Numbered from the stretch's first letter, positions 6,124-21,100 are shown. The stretch is 64,000 nt of DNA from Streptomyces venezuelae (GCF_008642355.1 NZ_CP029193.1:5542001-5606000), one strand, 5' to 3'. Numbers and translations: made by a program. Notes: generated from the letters alone by a model not told the origin.

Positions 6124-9100
6124 ATGAAGGCATCCAGGTCAGACGCGCAGAGGACGGGCGAGGCCCGCGGCACCGCCATCGCAGTGATCGGGGCCTCCTG
6201 CCGAGTGCCCTCGGCGTCGACTCCGGCACAGCTGTGGAGCCTCCTCATGGAGGGCACCGACGCCGTCTCGGCCTGGCCCGCGGAGCGCGGTGCCGGCAGC
6301 CCGTCCTGGCGCGGCGGATTCCTCGACGACGTCGCCTCCTTCGACGCCGCCTTCTTCGGCATCACCCCCGACGAGGCCGCCGCGATGGACCCCCAGCAGC
6401 GCCTCGCGCTGGAACTGGTCTGGGAGGCCATGGAGGACGCCGGTGTCCGGAACGACCGGCTGCGCGGCTCCCGTACCGGCGTCTTCGTCGGCGTCTCCTC
6501 CGACGACTACGCGGGCCTCGCCGCCCACGGCGGAACCCCGGGACCCGGCGGACCGCACGACTTCACGGGCCGCCACCGCGCCGTCATCGCCAACCGCGTC
6601 TCCTGGCACCTGGGCCTGCGCGGCCCCAGCCTCGCCGTCGACGCGGCCCAGGCCTCGTCGCTGGTCGCCGTCCACCTCGCCTGCGAGAGCATCCGCAGCG
6701 GCGACGCCGACCTCGCCTTCGCCGCCGGCGTGAACCTCATCCTCTCGCCGGAGAGCATGCGCGCCACCGCGAACCTCGGCGCCCTGTCCGCGAAGGGGCG
6801 CTGCGCCACGTTCGACGAGAACGCCGACGGGTTCGTACGCGGCGAGGGCGGGGGAGTCGTCCTCCTCAAGCCGCTGGACCGCGCCCTGGCGGACGGCGAC
6901 CGCGTCTACTGCGTCATCGAGGGCAGCGCCGTCAACAACGACGGCGGCGGCGAACGCCTCACCGACCCCGACGCCGACGGCCAGCGCGACGTGCTGCGCC
7001 GGGCCTACGCCGACGCCGGGATCAGCCCCGACACCGTCCAGTACGTCGAACTCCACGGCACCGGTACGCCGGTCGGCGACCCCGTCGAGGCGGCGGCCGT
7101 CGCCGACGTCATCGCACGCGGCGACGCCGGCGGGGACGCGGGCCGGGAGCCCCTGCGGGTCGGCTCCGTCAAGACCAACCTCGGGCACCTGGAGGCCGCC
7201 GCGGGCATCGTCGGCCTGCTCAAGGCCGCGCTGTCCCTGCGCCACCGCCGCCTGCCGCCCACCCTGCACTTCACTGCGCCCAACCCGGCGATCCCGCTGG
7301 ACGAGCTGAACCTGCGGGTGCAGACCGAGCCGACCGACTGGCCCGCGCCCGACGGACAACTCGTCGCCGGGGTCAGCTCGTTCGGAATCGGCGGTACGAA
7401 CTGCCATGTCGTCCTGACGGAGGCGCCCGAGCCGGCCGAGGTTCGCGACGACACCCCCCGCCCCACGCCCGACCGCCCCCTGCCCTGGGTCCTGTCGGCC
7501 CGTACCGGCGAGGCGCTCGACGCGCAGGCCGCGCGCCTGCACACGTACGTGCAGCAGCACCCGGAGACCGGCACCGCAGACATCGCCCACTCGCTCGCCG
7601 CCGGACGCGCGACGTGGGAGCACCGCGCCGTCGTCGTCGGCGAGGACGGGGACGACCTCACGGCCGGTCTCGCGCGCCTCCACGAGCAGGCCGTGACCGG
7701 GGTCGCCGAGCCGGGCCGGACCGCGTTCCTGTTCTCCGGCGTCGGCTCCCATCGCGTCGGCATGGGACGCGAACTGTACGAGGCCTACCCCGTGTTCGCG
7801 GCCGCCCTCGACGAGGTGCTCGACCACTTCGTCCCCGGCCTCGACCTGCGCGCGGTGCTGCTCGGCGACGACCCCGCCGCGGCCGCCGAGGCGCTCGACG
7901 GCATGCGCTACATGCAGCCCGCCCTGTTCGCCTTCCAGGTCGCCCTGTACCGCCTCGTCACGTCGTGGGGCGTCACCCCGGACCTGCTGGTCGGCCACTC
8001 CTTCGGCGAGATCGTCGCCGCCCACGTCTCCGGCGCCCTGCCGCTCGCCCACGCCGCCGCGCTCGTCGCCGCCCGCGGTGAACTCATGGAGCAACTGCCG
8101 CCCGGCGGCGCCATGATCGCGGTCGAGGCCACCGAGGAGGAGCTGCTCACCGCACTCGACGGCGTCGACGACGTGTCGGTCGGCGTCATCAACGGCCCCC
8201 GTGCCGTGGTGCTCTCCGGCGCCGACGAGTCGGTCACCCGGATCGCCGGGACGCTCGCCGCCGACGGCCACCGAACGAGCCGCCTGCGCGTGAAGAACGC
8301 CGCGCACTCGCCGCTGATGGCCCCCATGCTGGAGGAGTTCGCCCGCCGCATCCACGGCCTCGACGTCTCCGCGCCCGCCGTCCCCATCGTCTCCACCGTC
8401 ACCGGAAGGACCGGCGCCGAGCTCACGGAGGAGTACTGGGTCGAACACCTCAGTGCCACCGTCCGCTTCCACGACGCGCTCGCCGAGTGCCGGGCGCAGG
8501 GCGTGACCCGGTTCGTCGAACTCGGCCCCGGCAGCGTGCTCACCCCACTCGTCGCACCCGGCGAGACGGAGACGGCGGTCGCCCTCCAGCACCGCGACCA
8601 CCCGGAGACGCGGGCCCTGCTGACCGGCCTCGCCACGGCCTGGACCGCGGGCACTCCCGTCGACTGGGCGGTGGCCGTCGGCCCGGCGCGGAGGGTGGAC
8701 CTGCCCACGTACGCCTTCCGGCGTCGCCGTCACTGGCTCGACGAACGGCCCGCCGTCGAGGAGGCCGAGGAGCACCTCAGCTCCGCGACGCTCGCCCTGC
8801 GCGACAGCATCAGCAGCGAACCCGACGGCTTCCTCATCCGCTGGCTCGCCGACCACATGGCGCACCTCACGGGCAGCGCGGCCGTCGGCCCCGACGCGAC
8901 CTTCCGCGACCTCGGCCTGGACTCCGTGCTCTCCGTCGAGCTGCGCAACCGCCTCGTCTCGGCGACCGGACTGCGGATGCCCGCGAGCATCCTCTTCGAC
9001 TATCCGACGCTCCGCGACCTCGCCGACCACCTGCACGAACGTATCGTCGGCGCGTTCGCACCCGCGCCTGCGCCCGCGCCCGCGTCGGATGCCTCCGCGG

Positions 9101-12100
9101 CAGTCGCCGGGTCTCCGGGGGCGACGGCGGTCGACGACGACGATCCCGTCGCGATCGTCGGCATGGCCTGCCGGCTGCCCGGCGGCATGGACTCGCCGCA
9201 GCAGTTGTGGGACGCGCTCGCCGCGGGCGTGGACGCCACCTCCGACTTCCCCGAGGACCGCGGCTGGGACCTCGCGAACCTCTTCGACCCGGACCCGGCC
9301 AACCCCGGCACGACGTACACGCGCCGCGGCGGTTTCCTGTCCGCAGCCGGTGACTTCGACGCGGAGTTCTTCGGGATCAGTCCGCGTGAGGCGGCGGCGA
9401 TGGACCCGCAGCAGCGGCTGCTCCTGGAGACGGCGTGGGAGGCGCTGGAGCGGACGGGCATCGACCCGGACTCCCTGCGCCGCAGCAGGACCGGCGTCTT
9501 CGTCGGTGCCACGAACATGGAGTACGGCCCGCATCTCGACGCGCCGACCGACGGCACCGAAGGCTTCCGGCTCACCGGCAACACGAGCAGTGTGGCGTCG
9601 GGCCGCATCTCGTACCAGCTGGGTCTCGAGGGCCCGGCGATGACGGTCGACACGGCGTGTTCGTCGTCGCTGGTGGCCCTGCACCTGGCGGTGCAGTCGA
9701 TCAGGAACGGTGAGTGCTCGCTGGCCCTGGCGGGCGGCGTGACCGTGCTGTCGACGCCGGGCATGTTCGTCGAGTTCTCCCGCCAGCGCGGCCTCGCGGC
9801 CGACGGCCGCTGCAAGCCGTTCTCCGACGACGCGGACGGCACGGGCTGGGCCGAGGGTGTGGGCCTGCTGGTCGTGGAGCGGCTTTCGGAGGCGCGGCGG
9901 CTGGGGCATCAGGTGCTGGCCGTGGTGCGGGGCAGTGCGGTGAACCAGGACGGCGGCAGCAATGGTCTGACGGCGCCGAACGGCCCGTCGCAGCAGCGTG
10001 TCATCCGCGACGCGCTGGCGAACGCGCGGCTGTCCTCGGCGGATGTGGACGTGGTGGAGGCGCACGGCACGGGTACGTCGTTGGGCGATCCGATCGAGGC
10101 GCAGGCGCTGCTCGCCACGTACGGGCAAGGGCGGGACGCGGAGCGGCCGTTGTGGCTGGGTTCCGTGAAGTCCAACATCGGTCACACGCAGGCGGCGGCG
10201 GGTGTCGCGGGCGTCATCAAGATGGTCCAGGCGATGCGGCACGGCGTCATGCCGCGCTCTCTGAACGTCTCCGCGCCGTCCCGCCACGTGGACTGGGAGT
10301 CCGGTGCGGTGAGCGTGCTGGAGTCCGAGCAGGAGTGGCCGGAGCTCGACCGGCCGCGTCGGTCGGGTGTCTCGTCGTTCGGCATCGGCGGGACGAACGC
10401 GCACGTGATTCTGGAGGCGGCGCCGGTCGAGGAGGCGGCGCCGGTCGAGGAGGCGTCGGGCCCGGTGGACGAGGTGCCCGGTTCTTCGGTGGTGCCGTGG
10501 GTGCCGTGGGTGCTTTCGGCGCGGAGTGAGGCGGCGCTCGCGGAGCAGGCGGGGCGGTTGGTGGCTCGGCTCGGTGAGGGTGAGTCGCTGGGTCTGCGGG
10601 ATGTGGCGCACACGTTGGTGAGTGGGCGTGCGGGGTTGGAGCATCGGGCGGTTGTGCTCGGTGACGACGTCGGTGAACTGGCGGCGTCGCTGCGCGAGTT
10701 GGCGGCCGGGCGTGAGGCGTCTGGTGTTGTGTCGGGCCGCGTCGGCTCCGGTGCCGCTGACGCGGGTGCGGTGTTCGTGTTCCCGGGGCAGGGTTCGCAG
10801 TGGGTGGGGATGGCGCGGGAGTTGTTGGAGTTCTCGCCGGTTTTTGCGTCGCGGATGGCGGAGTGTGGGGCTGCGCTTGAGCCGTTTGTGGATGGCTGGT
10901 CTTTGCTGGATGTGGTCCGGGAGGGCGATGAGGGGCTGCTGCGTCGGGTTGATGTGGTGCAGCCGGTGTTGTTTGCGGTGATGGTGTCGCTGGCGGAGTT
11001 GTGGCGTTCGCTGGGTGTGCGGCCTGTTGCTGTGGTGGGGCATTCGCAGGGTGAGATCGCTGCGGCGTGTGTCGCGGGTGGGTTGTCGTTGGGGGATGCG
11101 GCGCGGGTGGTGGCGTTGCGGTCGCGGGCGATTGTGCGGCTTGCGGGCAAGGGCGGGATGGTGTCCGTTCTGGCGCCGGAGGCGCGGGTTGTGGGGCGGT
11201 TGACGGCCGGTTTGCAGGTGGCTGTGGTCAATGGTCCGGAGCAGGTGGTGGTGTCGGGTTCGCCTGGCGAGCTGGATGCGTTCGTGGCTGCTTGTGAGGG
11301 TGATGGGGTGCAGGTGCGGCGGATTGCCGTGGATTACGCCTCGCATTCGCCGCAGGTCGAGGAGTTGCGGGATGAGCTCTTGGATGTGCTCGCGCCCATC
11401 GAGCCTCGGGCCGGTCAGGTGCCGCTGTTCTCCACGGTGACCGGTGATGTGATCGATACCGGGGTGATGGACGCGGAGTACTGGTTTACGAATCTGCGTC
11501 AGACCGTTCGTTTCGATGCTGCGCTGCGGAACCTGTTGCAGGCCGGGCATCGTGTCTTCGTCGAGTCCAGCCCGCACCCGGTGCTCGTGGGGGCTGTGTC
11601 GCAGGCGGCCGAGGGTGAGGGTGTCGCGGGTGTGACCGCGGTGGGGACGCTGCGGCGCAACGAGGGTGGTTCGGCTCGGCTGTTGCAGAGTCTGGCCGAG
11701 GTGTTCGTCGCGGGTGTGGCCGTGGACTGGTCGCCGTGGGTGGCGGGTGGGCGGCTCGTGGAGTTGCCCACGTATGCCTTCCAGCGTCGTCGTCACTGGT
11801 TGCCTGCCGGGCGGTCCGTGGTGGATGCGGCCGGGCTGGGGCTGAGGCCCGCCGGGCACCCGCTGCTCGGCGCCGCCGTTGCTCTCGCGCCGCAGGAAGG
11901 CCTCGTCCTCACGGGGCAGCTGTCGCTGAACACGTACCCGTGGCTGGAGGACCACGCCGTCTACGGGACCGTCATCCTGCCCGGCACCGCCTTCGTCGAG
12001 CTGGCGCTGCACGCCGGCAACGAGGTCGGCTGCGGTGCCGTCGACGAGCTGACGCTGGAGCGGCCGCTCGTGCTGGCGCCGGGTGTGTCGACGTCCGTGC

Positions 12101-15100
12101 AGGTGTCGGTGGAGGCCCCGGACGAGGCGGGACGCCGGACCATCTCCGTGCACTCGCGCGCCCAGGACGCCGACGCGGACATGGACGCCGGTCGGGGCGT
12201 GGAGTGGGTGCGGCACGCCGTGGGTGTGCTCGTCGACGCCGGTTCCCTCGCGCCGGAGGCGGGGTTGGAGGGGCAGTGGCCGCCGGCCGGTGCCGAGCGC
12301 GTGGACGTCGCGGACGCCTACGAGACGCTGGCCGACCTCGGTTACGGCTACGGACCCGTGTTCCAGGGCCTGAGCGCGCTGTGGCGTGCGGGGGATGAAC
12401 TCTTCGCTGACGTGCGGCTCCCGGCGGAGGCCGATGAGTTCGGCGTGCACCCCGCGCTGCTGGACGCCGCTCTGCATCCGCTGCTCGCCGGGGAGATCGT
12501 CGTTCCCTTCTCTTGGAGCGGGGTGCGGCTGCACTCGGTGGGCGCCACGGTGTTGCGGGTGCGGTTGTCGCGGGACGCCGGCGGTGCGGTTCGGCTGGTG
12601 GCGTTCGACGGGGCCGGTGTGCCGGTCGTGTCGGTGGACGAGCTGCGGTTGCAGAAGATGTCGCGGGAGCAGTTGGGCGCGGCGGTGGCGGGCGGTGACC
12701 CGCTGTACGAGGTGCGGTGGGTCGACGTACCCGTACCGGCGGCCCCTTCCGGGGCTCCGGGCGCCGGGCTTCCGGCCGACGTCGTCGTCGCCCACGTCGA
12801 GCCCGGCGGCGACGCCGGTGCGCGGGTCGCGGAGGTGCTTGCGACGGTTCAGCGTTTCCTCGCCGAGTCGACGGAGGAAGACCGGCTCGTCGTGGTCACG
12901 CGCGGCGGGATGACGGGTACGCCGGACCCGGCGACGGCCGCGGTGTGGGGCCTGTTGCGTTCGGCGCAGACCGAGCAGCCCGGCCGCATCGTGGTCGTCG
13001 ACGTGCCCGAGGGCGTCGACGCGGACGCGGACGCGGAGGCAGTGGCCGGGTCGGCACTGGCCAGTGGAGAGCCGCAACTCGCCCTCTGCGGCGACAGGGT
13101 GGTCGCGGCACGCGTGATGACCGTCTCCGCCGGGGCGGGTGCCGCGGGGGCCGGTGCCGCGGAGACGGGTGCCGCGGAGGCGGGTGCCGCGGGGGCCGGT
13201 GCCACGACGGCGCTCGACCCGGACGGCACGGTCCTGATCACGGGCGCGAGCGGCGCGCTGGGGCAGCTCTTCGCGCGGCACCTCGTGGCCGAGTACGGCG
13301 TACGTCACCTGCTGCTCGTCAGCCGTCGCGGCGCCGAAGGCTCCGAAGAGCTGGCCGTCGAGCTGGCCGAGGCCGGTGCGAGTGTCGCCTTCGCGGCCTG
13401 CGACGTCGCCGACCGGGAGAGTCTCGCGGCCGCCCTGGCGACGGTGCCGGACGACCACCCGCTCACCGCCGTCATCCACGCCGCCGGTGTCCTAGACGAC
13501 GGCGTCGTCACCGCGCTCACCGCCGAGCGGGTCGACACCGTGTGGCGCCCGAAGGCCGAGGGGGCCAGGCTCCTGGACGAGCTGACGCGGGACGCCGACC
13601 TCGCCGCCTTCGTGCTGTTCTCCTCCGCCGCGAATGTGATGGGTACGGCCGGGCAGGGCAACTATGCCGCCGCCAACGCCTACTTGGATGCGCTCGCCGT
13701 CGCCCGCCGAGCCGCAGGGCTCGCGGCGACCTCGCTGGCCTGGGGCCTGTGGGCGGGCGGCGACAGCGCGATGACCGCGCACCTCGACGAGGCCGACATC
13801 GCCCGGCTCTCCCGCAGCGGCCTCGGGGCCATGTCGACGTCCCAGGGCCTCGCCCTGTTCGACGCCGCTCTGGCGGCCGACCGGGCGACCGTCGTCCCGG
13901 CCCGGTTCGACCTGCCCGCGCTGCGCAACCAGGCGGCGCAGGACCGGTTGCCGGCCGTGTTCAAGTCCTTGGTGCGTGCGCCCGTACGCCGGGCTGCCGC
14001 GCCCACGGCGGAGGAGGCCTCTTCGTGGGCCGCCGGAATGGCGGCGCTGGAGGCGGATGAGCGGCGGGAGGCGCTGCTCGAACTGGTCCGTGGCCAGGTG
14101 TCGCTGGTACTCGGACTCGGGACGGGCGCATCGGTGGAGGCGGACAGGGCCTTCCGCGATCTGGGCTTCGACTCGCTGACGGGTCTGGAGCTGCGGCAGC
14201 GGCTCCAGACGGCGACGGGGCTGCGGCTTCCGTCGACGCTCGTCTTCGACTACCCGACACCGACCGCGCTGACCGGCTTCCTCCAGGAGGAGGTCGGAGG
14301 GGTGGATGCGGTCTCGGCGACGCCGGTACCGGCGGCCGGGGGAGTCGGCACGGTCGACGACGATCCGATCGTGATCGTGGGTATGGCGTGCCGTTTCCCG
14401 GGTGGGATCAGGTCGCCGCAGGAGCTGTGGCAGGCGACCCTCGACGGGATCGACGCGATCACCGACTTCCCCGACAACCGTGACTGGGACCTGGCGAACC
14501 TCTTCGACCCGGACCCGGGCCACGTCGGCACGAGCTACTCCCGCCGGGGCGGATTCCTGTCCGCAGCCGGTGACTTCGACGCGGAGTTCTTCGGGATCAG
14601 TCCGCGTGAGGCGGCGGCGATGGACCCGCAGCAGCGGCTGCTCCTGGAGACGGCGTGGGAGGCGTTGGAGCGGACGGGCATCGACCCGGACTCCCTGCGT
14701 GGCAGCAGGACCGGTGTCTTCACCGGGCTCATGTACCACGACTACGGGACGTGGCTCGGCGAGGCGACCGAGGACGTCGAGGGCCTGATGATCACCGGCA
14801 ACAGCGGTGGAGTGGCGTCGGGACGTATCTCGTACCAGCTGGGTCTTGAGGGCCCGGCGATGACGGTCGACACGGCGTGTTCGTCGTCGCTGGTGGCTCT
14901 GCATCTCGCGGTGCAGGCGATCAGGAACGGTGAGTGCTCGCTGGCGCTGGCGGGTGGTGTGACGGTGATGTCGACGCCGACGACGTTCGTGGAGTTCTCG
15001 CGGCAGCGGGCGATGTCCGTGGACGGTCGCTGCAAGGCGTTCTCCGATGCGGCGGATGGTGCGGGCTGGGCCGAGGGTGTGGGCCTGCTGGTCGTGGAGC

Positions 15101-18100
15101 GGCTTTCGGAGGCGCGGCGGCTGGGGCATCAGGTGTTGGCCGTGGTGCGGGGCAGTGCGGTGAACCAGGACGGCGGCAGCAATGGCCTGACGGCGCCGAA
15201 CGGCCCGTCGCAGCAGCGCGTCATCCGGGACGCGCTGGCCGCAGCACAGCTGACCACCTCCGACGTCGACGCCGTCGAGGCGCACGGCACCGGCACCGCT
15301 CTCGGTGATCCGATCGAGGCGCAGGCGCTGCTCGCCACGTACGGTCAAGGGCGGGACGTTGAGCGGCCGTTGTGGCTCGGCTCGGTCAAGTCCAACATCG
15401 GTCACACGCAGGCGGCGGCGGGTGTCGCGGGCATCATCAAGATGGTCCAGGCGATGCGGCACGGCGTCATGCCGCGCACGCTCCACGCCGACACACCGTC
15501 GCATCATGTCGACTGGGATTCCGGCCAGGTCAGGCTCCTCACCGAGAACCAGGAATGGCCGGAGCTCGACCGCCCGCGCCGTTCCGGTGTCTCGTCGTTC
15601 GGCATCGGCGGGACGAACGCGCACGTGATCCTGGAGGCGGCGCCGGTCGAGGAGGCGTCGGGCCCGGTGGACGAGGTGCCCGGTTCTTCGGTGGTGCCGT
15701 GGGTGCTTTCGGCGCGGAGTGAGGCGGCGCTCGCGGAGCAGGCGGGGCGGTTGGCAGCTCGGCTCGATGAGGGTGAGTCGCTGGGTCTGCGGGATGTGGC
15801 GCACACGTTGGTGAGTGGGCGTGCGGGGTTGGAGCATCGGGCGGTCGTGCTCGGCAACGACCTGGATGAACTGACGTATGCGCTGAATGAGTTGTCCTCG
15901 GGTCGTGAGGCCCCTGGCCTTGTTTCAGGCCGTGCGGGTGCGTCCGGTGGGGGCGCGGTCTTCGTCTTCCCCGGGCAGGGTTCGCAGTGGGTGGGGATGG
16001 CTCGGGAGTTGTTGGAGTTCTCGCCCGTGTTTGCGTCGCGGATGGCGGAGTGTGGGGCTGCGCTTGAGCCGTTTGTGGATGGCTGGTCTTTGCTGGATGT
16101 GGTCCGGGAGGGCGATGAGGGGCTGCTGCGTCGGGTTGATGTGGTACAGCCCGTGCTCTTCGCGGTGATGGTGTCGCTGGCGGAGTTGTGGCGTTCGCTG
16201 GGTGTGCGGCCTGCTGCTGTGGTGGGGCATTCGCAGGGTGAGATCGCTGCGGCGTGTGTCGCCGGTGCGTTGTCGTTGAGTGATGCGGCGCGGGTGGTGG
16301 CGTTGCGGTCGCGGGCGATTGTGCGGCTTGCGGGCAGGGGCGGGATGGTGTCCGTTCTGGCGCCGGAGGCGCGGGTTGTGGGGCGGTTGACGGCCGGTTT
16401 GCAGGTGGCTGTGGTCAACGGCCCGGAGCAGGTGGTGGTGTCGGGTTCGCCTGGCGAGCTGGATGCGTTCGTGGCTGCCTGTGAGGGCGATGGGGTGCAG
16501 GTGCGGCGGATCGCCGTGGACTATGCCTCGCATTCGCCGCAGGTCGAGGAGTTGCGGGATGAGCTCCTGGATGTGCTCGCGCCCATCGAGCCTCGGGCTG
16601 GTCAGGTGCCGCTGTTCTCCACGGTGACCGGTGATGTGATCGATACCGGGATGATGGACGCGGAGTACTGGTTCACCAATCTGCGGCAGACCGTCCGTTT
16701 CGACGCTGCGTTGAAGGGCTTGCTGGGGGCGGGGCATCGTGTCTTCGTCGAGTCCAGTCCGCACCCGGTGCTCGTGGGGGCTGTGTCGCAGGCGGCTGAG
16801 GGTGAGGGTGTCGCGGGTGTGACCGTGGTGGGGACGCTGCGGCGCAACGAGGGTGGTTCGGCTCGGCTGTTGCTGAGTCTGGCCGAGGTGTTCGTCGCGG
16901 GTGTGGGTGTGGACTGGTCGCCGTGGGTGGCGGGCGGGCGGCTCGTGGAGTTGCCCACGTATGCCTTTCAGCGTCGTCGTCACTGGTTGCCTGCCGGGCG
17001 GTCCGTGGTGGATGCGGCCGGGTTGGGGCTGCGGCCCGCCGGGCACCCGCTGCTCGGCGCCGCCGTCCGGATCGCCGGTGGTGACGAGGTCGTCCTGACC
17101 GGGCGGCTGTCCCGTTCCACTCATCCGTGGCTCGACGACCACGGAGTCTTCGGCACCGTCCTTCTCCCGGGTACCGCCTTCATCGAGATGACTCTCCGCG
17201 CCGCCGACGAGGTGGGTTGCGGTGCCATCGAGGAGCTGACGCTGGAGCGGCCGCTCGTGCCGGCGGAGGACGCCCAGGTGTCGGTGCAGGTGTCCGTGGG
17301 GGCGCCGGACGATGCCGGGCGCCGGACCGTCACCGTGCACTCCCATGTCCAGGACGCCGGCGCGGACCCGGCCGGGGGAGCGGACTGGGTGCGGCATGCC
17401 GTGGGTGTGCTGGCCGACGCCGGTTCCCTCGCGCCGGAGGCGGGGCTGGAGGGGCAGTGGCCGCCGGCCGGTGCCGAGCGCGTGGACGTCGCGGACGCCT
17501 ACGAGACGCTGGCCGACCTCGGTTACGGTTACGGACCCGCCTTCCAGGGCCTGCGCGCGCTGTGGCGCGACGGCGACGAGATGTTCGCCGAGGTCCAGTT
17601 GCCGGTGGACGCCGACGAATTCGGCGTCCACCCGGCGCTCCTGGACGCCGCCCTGCATCCGCTGCCCTCGGGCGACCTGTGGGTGCCGTTCTCGTGGAGC
17701 GGGGTGCGGCTGCATTCCGTGGGCGCCACGGTGTTGCGGGTGCGGTTGTCGCGGGACGCCGGCGGTGCGGTTCGGCTGGTGGCGTTCGACGGGGCCGGTG
17801 TGCCGGTCGTGTCGGTGGACGAGCTGCGGTTGCAGAAGATGTCGCGGGAGCAGTTGGGCGCGGCGGTGGCGGGCGGTGACCCGCTGTACGAGGTGCGGTG
17901 GGTCGACGTACCCGTACCGGCGGCCCCTTCCGGGGCTCCGGGCGCCGGGCTTCCGGCCGACGTCGTCGTCGCCCACGTCGAGCCCGGCGGGGACGTACGG
18001 ACGAGCGTCGCGGACGTACTGGAGACGGTCCAGGACTTCCTCGCCGCGTCGACGGACGACGAGAGCTCCCGGCTCGCCGTCGTCACCCGGGGCGGCATCG

Positions 18101-21100
18101 CGGGCACGCTGCCCGACCCGGCCACCGCGGCTGTGTGGGGCCTGCTGCGCTCGGCGCAGACCGAGCACCCCGGCCGCATCGTGGTCGTCGACGTGCCCGC
18201 GGAGGACGCCTCCGCCGGTGCTGAGACGCAGTCGGAGCTCCTCGCCGCGCTCGCCTCGGGGGAGCCGCAACTCGTCGTCCAAGGCGGCAAGTTGTCCGCG
18301 CCCCGGCTGATGGCCGTCAGTGTCGAGACCGCCCCCACCGCCTCCACCTGGAACCCCGACGGCACGGTCCTGATCACGGGCGCGAGCGGCGCGCTGGGGC
18401 AGCTCTTCGCGCGGCACCTCGTGGCCGAGTACGGCGTACGTCACCTGCTGCTCGTCAGCCGTCGCGGCGCCGAAGGCTCGCAGGAGCTGGCCGTCGAGCT
18501 GACCGGAGCCGGTGCGACCGTGACCTTCGCGGCCTGCGATGTCGCCGACCGGGAGAGTCTCGCGGCCGCCCTGGCGGCGGTGCCGGACGACCACCCGCTC
18601 ACCGCCGTCATCCATGCGGCGGGCGTACTGGACGACGGCGTCGTCACCGCGCTGACCCCCGACCGCGTCGACACCGTCATGCGCCCGAAGGTCGACGGGG
18701 CCCGCCACCTGCACGAGCTGACGAGGGACGCCGACCTCGCCGCGTTCGTGCTGTTCTCCTCCGCCGCCGGTGTGATGGGCACGGCAGGACAGGGCAACTA
18801 CGCCGCCGCCAACACCTGCCTGGATGCCCTCGCCGTCGCCCGCCGAGCCGAAGGGCTCACGGCGACCTCGCTGGCCTGGGGCCTGTGGGCCGGTGGCGAC
18901 AGCGCCATGACCGCGCACCTCGACGAGACCGACATCGCCCGGCTCACCCGGGGCGGGCTCGCCCCGATGACACCGGCGCAGGGCCTCGCCCTGTTCGACG
19001 CCGCCCTCGCCGCCGACCGCGCCACCCTCTTCCCGGCCCGCCTCGACCTGCCCGCGCTGCGCGGCCAGGCGGCCCAGGACCGGCTGCCCGCCGTCTTCAA
19101 GTCGCTCGTCCGCGCTCCCGCGCGACGTGCGGTGGCCGCCGTCGGAACAGGAGAGGGATCCTCCTGGGTCGCCGGAATGGCGGCGCTGAAGCCGGGGGAG
19201 CGGCAGGAGGCGCTGCTCGAACTCGTGCGGGGCCAGGTGTCGTTGGTGCTCGGAATCGGATCCGGCAGCTCCGTCGAGGCCGACCGGGCCTTCCGCGAAC
19301 TGGGCCTCGACTCGCTCACCGGCCTGGAGCTGCGGCAGCGGCTGCAGACGGTGACAGGCCTGAAGCTGCCGTCGACGCTTGTCTTCGACCATCCGACACC
19401 GACCGCGCTGGCCGGTTTCCTCCAGGAGGAGATCGGCGGGACGGACACGGCCGCGGCAGTGCCGGTCCGCACGCCCGTCGACCGAGCCACCGCCGCCGAC
19501 GACGACCCGATCGTCATCGTCGGCATGGCCTGCCGTTTCCCGGGTGGGATCAGGTCGCCGCAGGAGCTGTGGCAGGCGACCCTCGACGGGATCGACGCGA
19601 TCACCGACTTCCCCGACGACCGCGGGTGGGACATCGCCGACCTCTACGACCCCGACCCCGACCGGGCCGGCAAGACGTACACGCGGCGCGGCGGCTTCCT
19701 GCACGACGCCGCCGTCTTCGAGCCCGAGTTCTTCGGGATCAGTCCGCGTGAGGCGGCGGCGATGGACCCGCAGCAGCGGCTGCTCCTGGAGACGGCGTGG
19801 GAGGCGCTGGAGCGGACCGGCATCGACCCGGACTCGCTGCGTGGCAGCAGGACCGGTGTCTTCACCGGGCTGATGCCGATGGAGTACGGTCCGCCGCTGC
19901 ACGAGCCCGTCGAGGGCATGGACGGCTTCCGCATGCTCGGCAGCGCGTCGAGCGTGGCGTCGGGACGTATCTCGTACCAGCTGGGTCTCGAGGGCCCGGC
20001 GATGACGATTGACACGGCGTGTTCGTCGTCGCTGGTGGCTCTGCATCTCGCGGTGCAGGCGATCAGGAACGGTGAGTGCTCGCTGGCGCTGGCGGGTGGT
20101 GTGACGGTGATGTCGACGCCGACGACGTTCGTGGAGTTCTCGCGGCAGCGGGCGATGTCCGTGGACGGTCGCTGCAAGGCGTTCTCGGACGACGCGGACG
20201 GTGCGGGCTGGGCCGAGGGTGTGGGCCTGCTCGTCGTGGAGCGGCTTTCGGAGGCGCGGCGGCTCGGGCATCGCGTCCACGCGGTCGTACGGGGCTCCGC
20301 GGTGAACCAGGACGGCGGCAGCAACGGCATGACCGCCCCCAACGGGCCCTCGCAGCAGCGCGTCATCCGCGACGCGCTGGCGAACGCGCGGCTGTCCTCG
20401 GCGGATGTGGACGTGGTGGAGGCGCACGGCACGGGTACGTCGTTGGGCGATCCGATCGAGGCGCAGGCGCTGCTCGCCACGTACGGTCAAGGGCGGGACG
20501 TTGAGCGGCCGTTGTGGCTCGGCTCGGTCAAGTCCAACATCGGTCACACGCAGGCGGCGGCGGGTGTCGCGGGCATCATCAAGATGGTCCAGGCGATGCG
20601 GCACGGCGTCATGCCGCGCACGCTCCACGCCGACACGCCCTCCCGTCACGTGGACTGGGAGTCCGGTGCGGTGAGCGTGCTGGCGTCCCAGCGGGAGTGG
20701 CCCGAGCTCGACCGGCCGCGCCGCTCGGCCGTGTCGTCCTTCGGCATCAGCGGGACAAACGCGCACGTGATCCTGGAGGCGGCGCCCGAGGACGCGGGTG
20801 CGCCCGAGGTGGGCTCGGCCCCCGCGCACGCCCCGGCCTCCGTGGATGCCTCGACCCCCGCGCACGCCCCCGCCCCCACCCTCCCCTGGACCCTGTCGGC
20901 CAGGACCGCCGACGGGCTGCGTCGGCAGGCGGCGCGTCTGCTCGACCACCTCGCGGAGCACGACGAGAACACCGCCCCCGACCCCCGCGACATCGGCCAC
21001 ACCCTGGCCACCGGCCGGGCGCTGATGGACCACAGGGCCGTCGTCCTCGGCACCGGGCTCGACGGCCTCACCGAGGCACTCGCGGCCGTCGCCCGGGGGG

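Noticed and set aside
12700..13220. An enoylreductase between DH and KR in module 1 (and the matching part of module 2)
   Set aside because: The stretch is the KR structural subdomain ([24 protein letters not shown]); it has no ER fold motif and is too short.
6139..13479. A 2,446-codon open frame on the minus strand, with similar ones at 15925-26277 and 25961-34483
   Set aside because: They lie antisense to the PKS genes, have no recognisable domain, and arise because GC-ending codons on one strand rarely give stops on the other.
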